Shown here: piece after piece, positions 12,084 through 23,215 of the stretch | Layout of the letters: each line of letters opens with the position of its first letter | Position numbering within the stretch: position 1 is the first letter of the stretch | NCBI GenBank assembly: GCA_016490735.1 | Contig: JAEMWC010000625.1 | Location: 235,001-299,000, forward strand | Direction: 5' to 3' | Length of the DNA stretch: 64,000 nt | From: Pachyseris speciosa | Lineage: Eukaryota > Cnidaria > Anthozoa > Scleractinia > Pachyseridae | Translations under genes and position numbers: made by a program | The notes under the pieces: generated by a model | Database searches by the model: none | What the model saw: only the letters and a program-made list of their open reading frames with translations | What the model was told of the DNA's origin: nothing

Positions 12084-12685
12084 AATTCTTGGTTTTCAGT
12101 CACGCAAGTAAAAACTAAAATCATCAACCATTCGATAGATAAAGTCAAGAAATTGAGATATTGTAGAATAGTAATAAATAAACAACATACTAAAGTCTCA
12201 GGGCTGTGCGGTATCCCGTACTCGAGTTATTCGGCAAAATCTAACACTCAAAATTATAGAGTTTAGAATGGACACGCCATATTAGTGTCCCTCTGAGGGG
12301 CACAAATATGGCCGCAAGAAACGAGTGAAAACATCTGGAATTTACTTTTCGTATCTCAAAGGTTTTCTTCTCTGTTTTGAGCTTGCAAACATTCACATAG
12401 ACGCTTCTCTTGTCATGATGGCTTTTCAGACCTAAAAAAAAAAACAGACGGGGAATCGATTTTTCATGTACGTGACATGCTTGTGAGCAGACATGTTTAT
12501 GTCACACACTGTAATAAAATATGAAATTCAAATTGCTCTATTTTCAAAACAAAGCAAGCTACCGAGCTGAAAACATACAAGCAGATACATTTCTAAGACG
12601 ACTTTAACGTGATGAACTAAAAATGCAAAAGTCTGTTTAATTTTGAATTTTACTTTTTTATGACGTCATGTGAAAACCAAGAATA
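12084..12685. mobile_element. Probable MITE with ~20-bp terminal inverted repeats
   Basis: ATTCTTGGTTTTCAGTCAC at 12,084 is mirrored by GTCATGTGAAAACCAAGAAT ending at 12,684. The interior is non-coding and includes a poly(A) run at about 12,435. Target duplication was not established. Confidence 0.5.
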
Positions 12686-14486
12686 AATCGTGTTATATCT
12701 TACGTTCGATGAAAACATCTTTCTTTTTATTATTGTTGAAACAGCAATAAAATAAAAGAATGAAACCGAAACGGATTTGTTGTGTATTAAACCGATATGT
12801 GTAGCACATGACTTTTTTAAGCGATTCCTTTCAATCAGTTTATACAGCGATATGTTTTTATTAAGCTTAAGTCTTATATTATTTGCCACTTCACTTCAAT
12901 TGCTTTTCCCGGCGTGATTCAGCGTCATTTCATAAAACACACCACAATACCGCTTTCGTTTACCGGTTTTTGGTGTAGACAGCCTGTTGCCAATCCTGTA
13001 AAACTATCCGCTAAATCAAGAGCTTACAAAAAATACGATAACCATCAAAACAAACAATCTTCTGAGGAAATCGCGCGAATAATCGCGCAAGATAAGATGG
13101 TTGCGTAGTGCGCAGAACGAATGCGCACCAGCAATAGGAGGCACCGTACTTAAGTTGGTCAACAGTTGATTCTTGTTGACTAAGGTGATTTCTCACAATA
13201 GGCTAGTTCCAAATTGTGAAAGAACAAAAGAACCAGGTCTAGGTGCAGGGGAATAATTTGCATCTTTCTTTGTTGTTGACAAAAGAAAATGCAAATAATT
13301 CCCCTGATCATAAAACTCGACTTAGTTTTATTTATCGCGTATCATTACTGCGCATAATTTATAATTATAGTGTCATTTGGCGCGCGCTTGTGCGCGCACA
13401 CATTAGAAACGGGGCGTATTTGCCTAGATACTGTGCTTTGTCAGCCGAAATTTTCCCTTTATTGTCGTGTTGCAAAGAAACGTGCACGGTGATCCCCATT
13501 TTATTTGTCATATTTACTGGTAATAGGAACACGAAAGGCATATTTTAAGTAGAACAGGAGCCATAATGGCTTTTACCTCGGGGAAAATTGCAGGATGTGG
13601 CTTGGAGAGGACGTGAAATGTTGTCATTGCCACTTGTCGTTTGACATAAGAACCAAGATCCAAGGGCCTTGAACGCAAATACGAGATTTCAAAATTAATG
13701 ACCGAACGATAAAGCGGCAATGATTTATCCTATGATTTTGAGTCTTGTAAACACCGATATTAAAGTAAGGTTCAATATAGGAATATTGTCCCTCTTTCAA
13801 TTTGCACTTCAATTTCTCCTTCGTTCGCCTCAGTTCATGCTTTGACCACAAGCGCCCTATCATACGCGTTCTGTTATTCCTATCGATAAAACTATGGCAG
13901 CAAAGGCAATTTTAACATACAAATGAATTCTTCAAGATCTTGGAACATTTTTACTGATGTATTTTTTGCAGATTCGCCTTATTTTTCTTGCGTTGTTCAC
14001 AAAATTGCCCACGTCTTTGACACAAATCCTACTGGGTTCACGCGCGCGCTCGTCTTCGATATACAGGACTTCCAGTCTGTTACTCGCGTTTTCGTAGTAA
14101 ATAAGTTTGTTAAATCGTGACCTGCACGTTTTGAGAGAAACAGATTCTGCTACAACAGAATAGGCTGTTTTACAAAGTGATGTACCTTCCTTTCCTCAAA
14201 GGTTCGTTCAAAGAATAGTAAAAATCATGTTCTGTAAAGTTAACTTGCAACCACAAAATTAATTAAAGTGCACACGAATCGAAATTTCAAAGCTAGTTAT
14301 TTTTCTCCAACAAGAAACATTTTAAGGGGGAAATAGTTTACTGAAAGTAGCTGGAACGTATTTTAAAGCCCGGCGAAAGTTGGGCCATTCGCACTAAAAT
14401 TCAGACAAAGACTTGGGGTATGGTGAATAGTCGTGTGTACTCAGTCGAGTGCGTCACTCTGTTTTGGTGAGTCCCGTGGAATAAAA

Positions 14487-14666
14487 ATGTCTGACAACTA
14501 CGAAGATTCACTACCTGGATCACCAGCGAAAATGCCTTTTAACAATCCTTCTGTAACACCGTCTGAAAAACAAGATGCCCTGCCTAAAATTGAATTACTG
14601 AGTCAGGAGACAACAATTATTACCCCAAAGTTTTCGCCTCCAAACCCTATAAAAATTTTCATTTGA
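14487..14666 (+). CDS. Short ORF in unit B, unrecognised (Ser/Pro-rich)
   Basis: The sequence MSDNYEDSLPGSPAKMP... ends ...PPNPIKIFI and is 59 residues long. It is preceded by a leader conserved in every unit (GTGAGTCCCGTGGAATAAA). Equivalent frames in units C-H begin MSEYSLPGSPARQ (17,351; 20,414; 23,477; 26,540; 29,603; 32,664; 79 codons each) but then read through a different segment, and the PSEK...LLSQETTIITP block is shifted or stopped in them. Unit A has the same block behind an acceptor-like AG. The protein is Ser/Pro/Thr-rich, probably disordered, with no known domain. Whether it is expressed is unknown. Confidence 0.35.
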   Translation: MSDNYEDSLPGSPAKMPFNNPSVTPSEKQDALPKIELLSQETTIITPKFSPPNPIKIFI

Positions 14667-15140
14667 AAATGTAAGGAAATATACATCAAATCCGTTCAGT
14701 GGCCGGTACTCCAACCTTTCAAGTTAATGTTATTTAATTTTCACGTGATTTCGTATGCTTTACAAGTTCTTTACAAGTTGTATCTCGTTAAAAATTAATG
14801 CATCACCGAGAAAATTTCCGAAAGTCTGTCAGATGTTTTAAGCCATTGAATGCTAAGACCAATAAAGACGAAGACGAACATTTGAGTCAGAACAAAACAT
14901 TTTAAATATATACAGAATTAGGCAGATCACACGTAAGGTGGCATCCTTTGACCAGTCTTTCGACAGTTTACACATCTTTGTGTGCAAAGGCGAATATTTC
15001 CTCTTTCGTTTGTGTGATGCATTGCCCTTAAGTTCAAACTGCTCTTCTAAATCACTTCAAAATATCCGAATTTATTCAATTTTTTAAGTTCTGGAACGAA
15101 GAAACTTATTGTGTATACCAAGTTGTTCGATGAGACTTTC

Positions 15141-16985
15141 TTAAGGCAAGATTCCCTTTGTCGTCAACTGAAGGTCCAATTTTCTTATCAACTTGCTTTT
15201 ATCATGATGGAGAGCTTCGTTTAGTGTCTTTCTGTTCACATTATTTACGAGGAAACATGAAGATGGAAACCGTTTAGACAACAGCCTTACTTCGCTAACA
15301 ATGATTCTAAACAACTTCGGCTCCACTTTTTGTAACGGGTTGATCATCACATCAGGATCAAAAATATCTCAACAAAGCAAAAGTATTTATATTCGATTCA
15401 GCTCAAACGACTTACCCGAGAAAGGACTCCAAAGCAGTTCCCTTTTCCAATTGAGTTAGTAAGCACTTACAAAAGTTTTGTTGGAAGCAATAAGCCTTCA
15501 GCAGCGTTCGTGCTTTAAGAGTTACATTGCGATAATCACCCAAGAAAACTGACTGATGCCTTAATATATACTTTTACTACATGAGCCACATGTTAACATA
15601 TTGCAATAATAATTTGTGGACTAGAGCCCCCTTGTCGACTTCATCTAAATTCATTTCAACAATGACACATAGCAGGACCAAATTATCCCCCAACGTTTTA
15701 TTTTCACTGTCATAATTTAACCACATTGCCTTTATATTGGCTGCCACAATTGAATTCCTCTTGGCTTCACTTAAGTTTAGCATGTGAAGGCTAGTCTCTA
15801 GATAAAACAAAATCCTAGCCACTGTTAAAATAACAAACCTGGTCAGTTCACCAGCACAAGCAAACTCCAAAAACAAAACGTCTAATACAGTCGAGTGCAC
15901 CTGTTCAATTTAACAGTCCTGATGGTCATCGGTTTCCAAAACGTTCGGTGTTTTAAAATGAACTAATTATGTTTATGTTGACGTCCGCACAGACAAGTTT
16001 TAACTATGAAGTAGTTAAGTTGGTCAAGAGTTGATTCTTGTTGACTAAGGTGATTTCTCACAATAGGCTAGTTCCGAATTGTGGAAGAACAAAAGAGCCA
16101 GGTCTAGGTTCAGGGGAATAAGTTGCATCTTTCTTTGTTGTTGACAAAAGAAAATGCAAATAATTCCCTTGATCATGAAGCTCGACTTGGTTCTAATCAT
16201 CGCGTATCATTACTGAACATAATTAATAATTATAGCGTCACTTGGCGAGCGCTCGTGCGCGCGCACATTAGAAACGGGGCGTATTTGCCTAGACACTGTG
16301 CTTTGTCAGCCGAAATATTCGCTTTAGGGTCGTGTTGCAAAGAAAGGAGCACGGTGACCCCCTTTTATTTGTTTTATTTACTGGTAATAGGCACACGAAA
16401 GGCATATTTTAAGGAGAAGAGGAGCTAAAATGGCTTTTAGCTCGGGGAAAATTGCAGGATGTAGCTTGGAGAGGACGTGAAATGTTTTCATTGCCACTTG
16501 TTGTTTGACATAAGAACCAAGATCCAAGGGTCGTGAACGTGAAATATGAGATTTTAAAATTGATGACCGAAGGAAAACGCGGCAATGATTTATCCTATGA
16601 TTTTGAGTCTTGTAAACACCGATATTAAAGTACGGTTCAATTTTGGAATATTGTCCCTCTTTCAATTTGCACTTCAATTTCTCCTTCGTTCGCCTCAGTT
16701 CATGTTTTGACCACAAGCGCCCTATCATACGCGTTCTGTTATTCCTATCGATAAAGCTATGGCAGCAAAGGCAATTTTAACATACAAATGAATTCTTCAA
16801 GATCTTGGAACATTTTTACTGATGTATTTTTTGCAGATTCGCCTTATTTTTCTTGCGTTGTTCACAAAATTGCCCACGTCTTTGACACAAATCCTACTGG
16901 GTTCACGCGCGCGCTCGTCTTCGATATACAGGACTTCCAGTCTGTTACTCGTGTTTTAGTAGTAAATAAGCTTGTTAAATCGCGA
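15141..16985 (-). other. Possible spliced minus-strand gene inside the array unit
   Basis: Reading the minus strand of unit B, open blocks follow in order: about 16,985-16,797 (FVNNARKIRRICKKYIS), 16,728-16,550 (HELRRTKEKLKCKLKEG), 15,900-15,577 (the 107-codon block, LVLLCVIVEMNLDEVD) and 15,350-15,141 (DVMINPLQKVEPKLFRIIVS...). A further Lys/Arg-rich block lies near 15,070-14,930 (SHKRKRKYSPLHTKMCKL). Amino-acid composition and conservation between units A and B look coding, and acceptor-like AGs precede some blocks. I could not build a consistent exon chain or recognise the protein. Confidence 0.3.
15577..15900 (-). CDS. 107-codon open frame in array unit B
   Basis: This is the counterpart of the 10,240-10,563 frame, intact over its full length. 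Differences from unit A are few (S/R, T/I, L/M, M/K, D/N) and keep the frame open. Units C-H carry 'TATCCCCAACG' where A and B have 'TATCCCCCAACG', which shifts the frame after ...SENKTLG. The product is not recognised. Confidence 0.35.
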   Translation of the reverse strand: MHSTVLDVLFLEFACAGELTRFVILTVARILFYLETSLHMLNLSEAKRNSIVAANIKAMWLNYDSENKTLGDNLVLLCVIVEMNLDEVDKGALVHKLLLQYVNMWLM

Positions 16986-17090
16986 TCTGCACGTTTTGAG
17001 AGAAACAGATTCATCTACAACAGAATAGGCTGTTTTACAAGGTGATCTACCTTCCTTTCCTCAAAGGTTCGTTCAAAGACTAGTACAAAT

Positions 17091-20000
17091 CATGTTCTGT
17101 AAAGTTAACTTGCAACCACAAAATTAATTAAAGTGCACACGAATCGAAATTTCCAAGCCAGTTATTTTTCTCCAATAAGAAACATTTTAAGGGGAAATAG
17201 TTTACTAAAAGTAGCTGGAACTTATTTTAAAACCCGGCGAAAGTTGGGCCTTTCCCACTAAAATTCTAGACAAAGACTTGGGGTATGGTGAATAATCGTG
17301 TGTACTCAGTCGAGTGCGTCACTCTGTTTTGGTGAGTCCCGTGGAATAAAATGTCTGAATATTCACTACCGGGGTCACCAGCTAGGCAAATCGTTCCTAT
17401 GCTAGTTCAAACTTACTCTCCTTCTCAGCCATGTTTCAGGCTTGAATGTTGCACACGAATGGCGTCTCAGAGACCTTTTGGCCGAGCGCAAAATATCTCA
17501 GATTTTAGGCTATGGCGGAAATTTTGGAACCCCTACAAATGGTTAATCCTTGACACGAAAAGGAAGGAAACGACTGAAAACAACTTTTAACAACAGGAGC
17601 GTTTAATCTTCCTGTAACCCCGTCTGAAAAAAAAGGAAGCACGTATTAAAATTCAATTACTGAGTCAGGAGACAACAATTATTACCACAAAGTTTTCGCC
17701 TCCAAACCATATAAAAATTTGCATTTGAAAATGTAAGAAATATACATCAAATCCGTTTAGTGGCGGATACTGCAACCTTTCAAGTTGATGTTATATAATT
17801 TTCACGTGATGTCGCATGCTTTAAAAGTTCTTTACAAGTTGTATCTCGTTAAAACTTAATGCATCACCGAGAACATTTCTGAAAGTCTGTCAGATATTTT
17901 AATCTATTGAATGCTAAGATCAATAAAGACGAAGACGAACATTTAAGTCAGAACAAAACATTTTAAATATATACAGAATTAGGCCGATCACACGTAAGGT
18001 GGCATCCCTTGACCAGTCTTTCGACAGTTTACACATCTTTGTGTGCAAAGGCAAATATTTCCTCTTTCGTGTGTGTGATGCATTGCCCTTAAGTTTAAAC
18101 TTCTCTTCTAAACCACTTCAAAATATCCGAATTTATTCAATTTTTTAAGTTCTGGAACGAAGAAACTTATTGTGTATACCAAGTTGTTCGATGAGACTTT
18201 CTTAAGGCAAGATTCCCTTTGTCGTCAACTGAAGGTCCAATTTTCTTATCAACTTGCTTTTATCATGATGGAGAGCTTCGTTTAGTGTCTTTCTGTTCAC
18301 ATTATTTACGAGGACACATGAAGATGGAAACCGTTTAGACAACAGCCTTACTTCGCTAACAATGATTCTAAACAACTTCGGCTCCACTGTTTGTAACGGG
18401 TTGATCATCACATCAGGATCAAAAATATCTCAACAAAACAACAGTATTTATATTCGATTCAGCTCAAACGACTTACCCGAGAAAGGACTCCAAAGCAGTT
18501 CCCTTTTCCAATTGAGCTAGTAAGCACTTGCAAAAGTTTTGTTGGAAGCAATAAGCCTTCAGCAGCGTTCGTGCTTTAAGAGTTACATTGCGATAATCAC
18601 CCAAGGAAAACTGACTGATGCCTTAATATATACTTTTACTACATGAGCCACATGTTAACATATTGCAATAATAATTTGTGGACTAGAGCCCCCATGTCGA
18701 CTTCATCTAAATTCATTTCAACAATGACACATAGCGGGACCAAATTATCCCCAACGTTTTATTTTCACTGTCATAATTTAACCACATTGCCTTTATATTG
18801 GCTGCCACAGTTGAATTCCTTTTGGCTTCACTTAATTTTAGCATGTGAAGGCTTGTCTCTAGATAAAACAAAATCCTAGCCACTGTTAAAATAACAAACC
18901 TGGTCAGTTCACCAGCACAAGCAAACTCCAAAAACAAAACGTCTAATACAGTCGAGTGCACCTGTTCAATTTAACAGTCCTGATGGCCATCGGTTTCCAA
19001 AACGTTCGGTGTTTTAAAATGAACTAATTATGTTTATGTTGACGTCCGCACAGACAAGTTTTAACTATGAAGTAGTTAAGTTGGTCAAGAGTTGATTCTT
19101 GTTGACTAAGGTGATTTCTCACAATAGGCTAGTTCCGAATTGTGGAAGAACAAAAGAGCCAGGTCTAGGTTCAGGGGAATAAGTTGCATCTTTCTTTGTT
19201 GTTGACAAAAGAAAATGCAAATAATTCCCTTGATCATGAAGCTCGACTTGGTTCTAATCATCGCGTATCATTACTGAACATAATTAATAATTATAGCGTC
19301 ACTTGGCGAGCGCTCGTGCGCGCGCACATTAGAAACGGGGCGTATTTGCCTAGACACTGTGCTTTGTCAGCCGAAATATTCGCTTTAGGGTCGTGTTGCA
19401 AAGAAAGGAGCACGGTGACCCCCCTTTTATTTGTTTTATTTACTGGTAATAGGCACACGAAAGGCATATTTTAAGGAGAAGAGGAGCTAAAATGGCTTTT
19501 AGCTCGGGGAAAATTGCAGGATGTAGCTTGGAGAGGACGTGAAATGTTTTCATTGCCACTTGTTGTTTGACATAAGAACCAAGATCCAAGGGTCGTGAAC
19601 GTAAATATGAGATTTTAAAATTGATGACCGAAGGAAAACGCGGCAATGATTTATCCTATGATTTTGAGTCTTGGAAACACCGATATTAAAGTACGGTTCA
19701 ATTTTGGAATATTGTCCCTCTTTCAATTTGCACTTCAATTTCTCCTTCGTTCGCCTCAGTTCATGTTTTGACCACAAGCGCCCTATCATACGCGTTCTGT
19801 TATTCCTATCGATAAAGCTATGGCAAGCACAGGCAATTTTAACATACAAAAGAATTCTTCAAGATCTTGGAACATTTTTACTGATGTATTTTTTGCAGAT
19901 TCGCCTTAGTTTTCTTGCGTTGTTCACAAAATTGCCCACGTCTTTGACACAAATCCTACTGGGTTCACGCGCGCGCTCGTCTTCGATATACAGGACTTCC

Positions 20001-20152
20001 AGTCTGTTACTCGTGTTTTAGTAGTAAATAAGCTTGTTAAATCGCGATCTGCACGTTTTGAGAGAAACAGATTCATCTACAACAGAATAGGCTGTTTTAC
20101 AAGGTGATCTACCTTCCTTTCCTCAAAGGTTCGTTCAAAGACTAGTACAAAT
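17091..20152. repeat. Array unit C
   Basis: 3,062 bp and the first of the near-identical units. It has the one-base deletion in the C-run that breaks the 107-codon frame (near 18,750). It contains the 79-codon plus frame at 17,351 and the 69-codon minus frame at 18,202-18,411. Confidence 0.95.
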
Positions 20153-23100
20153 CATGTTCTGTAAAGTTAACTTGCAACCACAAAATTAATTAAAGTGCAC
20201 ACGAATCGAAATTTCCAAGCCAGTTATTTTTCTCCAATAAGAAACATTTTAAGGGGGAAATAGTTTACTAAAAGTAGCTGGAACTTATTTTAAAACCCGG
20301 CGAAAGTTGGGCCTTTCCCACTAAAATTCTAGACAAAGACTTGGGGTATGGTGAATAATCGTGTGTACTCAGTCGAGTGCGTCACTCTGTTTTGGTGAGT
20401 CCCGTGGAATAAAATGTCTGAATATTCACTACCGGGGTCACCAGCTAGGCAAATCGTTCCTATGCTAGTTCAAACTTACTCTCCTTCTCAGCCATGTTTC
20501 AGGCTTGAATGTTGCACACGAATGGCGTCTCAGAGACCTTTTGGCCGAGCGCAAAATATCTCAGATTTTAGGCTATGGCGGAAATTTTGGAACCCCTACA
20601 AATGGTCAATCCTTGACACGAAAAGGAAGGAAACGACTGAAAACAACTTTTAACAACAGGAGCGTTTAATCTTCCTGTAACCCCGTCTGAAAAAAAAGGA
20701 AGCACGTATTAAAATTCAATTACTGAGTCAGGAGACAACAATTATTACCACAAAGTTTTCGCCTCCAAACCATATAAAAATTTGCATTTGAAAATGTAAG
20801 AAATATACATCAAATCCGTTTAGTGGCGGATACTGCAACCTTTCAAGTTGATGTTATATAATTTTCACGTGATGTCGCATGCTTTAAAAGTTCTTTACAA
20901 GTTGTATCTCGTTAAAACTTAATGCATCACCGAGAACATTTCTGAAAGTCTGTCAGATATTTTAATCTATTGAATGCTAAGATCAATAAAGACGAAGACG
21001 AACATTTAAGTCAGAACAAAACATTTTAAATATATACAGAATTAGGCCGATCACACGTAAGGTGGCATCCCTTGACCAGTCTTTCGACAGTTTACACATC
21101 TTTGTGTGCAAAGGCAAATATTTCCTCTTTCGTGTGTGTGATGCATTGCCCTTAAGTTTAAACTTCTCTTCTAAACCACTTCAAAATATCCGAATTTATT
21201 CAATTTTTTAAGTTCTGGAACGAAGAAACTTATTGTGTATACCAAGTTGTTCGATGAGACTTTCTTAAGGCAAGATTCCCTTTGTCGTCAACTGAAGGTC
21301 CAATTTTCTTATCAACTTGCTTTTATCATGATGGAGAGCTTCGTTTAGTGTCTTTCTGTTCACATTATTTACGAGGACACATGAAGATGGAAACCGTTTA
21401 GACAACAGCCTTACTTCGCTAACAATGATTCTAAACAACTTCGGCTCCACTGTTTGTAACGGGTTGATCATCACATCAGGATCAAAAATATCTCAACAAA
21501 ACAACAGTATTTATATTCGATTCAGCTCAAACGACTTACCCGAGAAAGGACTCCAAAGCAGTTCCCTTTTCCAATTGAGCTAGTAAGCACTTGCAAAAGT
21601 TTTGTTGGAAGCAATAAGCCTTCAGCAGCGTTCGTGCTTTAAGAGTTACATTGCGATAATCACCCAAGGAAAACTGACTGATGCCTTAATATATACTTTT
21701 ACTACATGAGCCACATGTTAACATATTGCAATAATAATTTGTGGACTAGAGCCCCCATGTCGACTTCATCTAAATTCATTTCAACAATGACACATAGCGG
21801 GACCAAATTATCCCCAACGTTTTATTTTCACTGTCATAATTTAACCACATTGCCTTTATATTGGCTGCCACAGTTGAATTCCTTTTGGCTTCACTTAATT
21901 TTAGCATGTGAAGGCTTGTCTCTAGATAAAACAAAATCCTAGCCACTGTTAAAATAACAAACCTGGTCAGTTCACCAGCACAAGCAAACTCCAAAAACAA
22001 AACGTCTAATACAGTCGAGTGCACCTGTTCAATTTAACAGTCCTGATGGCCATCGGTTTCCAAAACGTTCGGTGTTTTAAAATGAACTAATTATGTTTAT
22101 GTTGACGTCCGCACAGACAAGTTTTAACTATGAAGTAGTTAAGTTGGTCAAGAGTTGATTCTTGTTGACTAAGGTGATTTCTCACAATAGGCTAGTTCCG
22201 AATTGTGGAAGAACAAAAGAGCCAGGTCTAGGTTCAGGGGAATAAGTTGCATCTTTCTTTGTTGTTGACAAAAGAAAATGCAAATAATTCCCTTGATCAT
22301 GAAGCTCGACTTGGTTCTAATCATCGCGTATCATTACTGAACATAATTAATAATTATAGCGTCACTTGGCGAGCGCTCGTGCGCGCGCACATTAGAAACG
22401 GGGCGTATTTGCCTAGACACTGTGCTTTGTCAGCCGAAATATTCGCTTTAGGGTCGTGTTGCAAAGAAAGGAGCACGGTGACCCCCCTTTTATTTGTTTT
22501 ATTTACTGGTAATAGGCACACGAAAGGCATATTTTAAGGAGAAGAGGAGCTAAAATGGCTTTTAGCTCGGGGAAAATTGCAGGATGTAGCTTGGAGAGGA
22601 CGTGAAATGTTTTCATTGCCACTTGTTGTTTGACATAAGAACCAAGATCCAAGGGTCGTGAACGTAAATATGAGATTTTAAAATTGATGACCGAAGGAAA
22701 ACGCGGCAATGATTTATCCTATGATTTTGAGTCTTGGAAACACCGATATTAAAGTACGGTTCAATTTTGGAATATTGTCCCTCTTTCAATTTGCACTTCA
22801 ATTTCTCCTTCGTTCGCCTCAGTTCATGTTTTGACCACAAGCGCCCTATCATACGCGTTCTGTTATTCCTATCGATAAAGCTATGGCAAGCACAGGCAAT
22901 TTTAACATACAAAAGAATTCTTCAAGATCTTGGAACATTTTTACTGATGTATTTTTTGCAGATTCGCCTTAGTTTTCTTGCGTTGTTCACAAAATTGCCC
23001 ACGTCTTTGACACAAATCCTACTGGGTTCACGCGCGCGCTCGTCTTCGATATACAGGACTTCCAGTCTGTTACTCGTGTTTTAGTAGTAAATAAGCTTGT

Positions 23101-23215
23101 TAAATCGCGATCTGCACGTTTTGAGAGAAACAGATTCATCTACAACAGAATAGGCTGTTTTACAAGGTGATCTACCTTCCTTTCCTCAAAGGTTCGTTCA
23201 AAGACTAGTACAAAT
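20153..23215. repeat. Array unit D
   Basis: 3,063 bp, indistinguishable by eye from units E and F. It carries the same frames at 20,414 (+) and 21,265-21,474 (-). Confidence 0.95.

Larger units (their letters stand above)
10759..13153. mobile_element. TTAA-flanked DNA transposon-like insertion with short TIRs
   Basis: The left end reads TTAA-GGACGGTGCCTCCTA. The right end, complemented, reads TTAA-GTACGGTGCCTCCTATTG. The flanking TTAA is duplicated, and the uninterrupted target 'GAAGTAGTTAAGTTGG' is present in the other array units (for example TTAA at 16,015-16,018), so the insertion is real and younger than the array. A TTAA target is the hallmark of piggyBac-type transposases, although the termini do not match the usual piggyBac CCCTT ends. 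No transposase is encoded, so it is non-autonomous and nested with other MITEs. A second right terminus lies at about 7,541. Confidence 0.75.
8734..14225. repeat. Array unit A (diverged, carries an insertion)
   Basis: The unit begins CATGTTCTCTAAAGTTAAC. Compared with the others it lacks about 110 bp after 'AACTTGCAACCAC'. It has an extra AT-rich segment near 9,110-9,180 followed by an acceptor-like 'TTGATTCAG|GTGCACC'. It is opened by the TTAA element at 10,759-13,153. About 80 bp of unit sequence ('GGCTAGTTCC...GGTTCAGGGG') is present on both sides of the insertion. It retains the full 107-codon minus-strand frame (10,240-10,563). Confidence 0.9.
14226..17090. repeat. Array unit B (diverged)
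   Basis: At 2,865 bp it is about 200 bp shorter than units C-H. The segment encoding 'RMASQRPFGRAQNISDF' in the other units is missing, and the two flanking blocks are joined directly (GATCACCAGCGAAAATGCC), as if an intron-like piece had been removed. Downstream parts match units C-H closely. Confidence 0.9.

Noticed and set aside
19671..20021. 116-codon plus-strand frame repeated in every young unit
   Set aside because: It is open only in units C-H and not in A or B, and is antisense to blocks conserved in all units, so it is probably a shadow.
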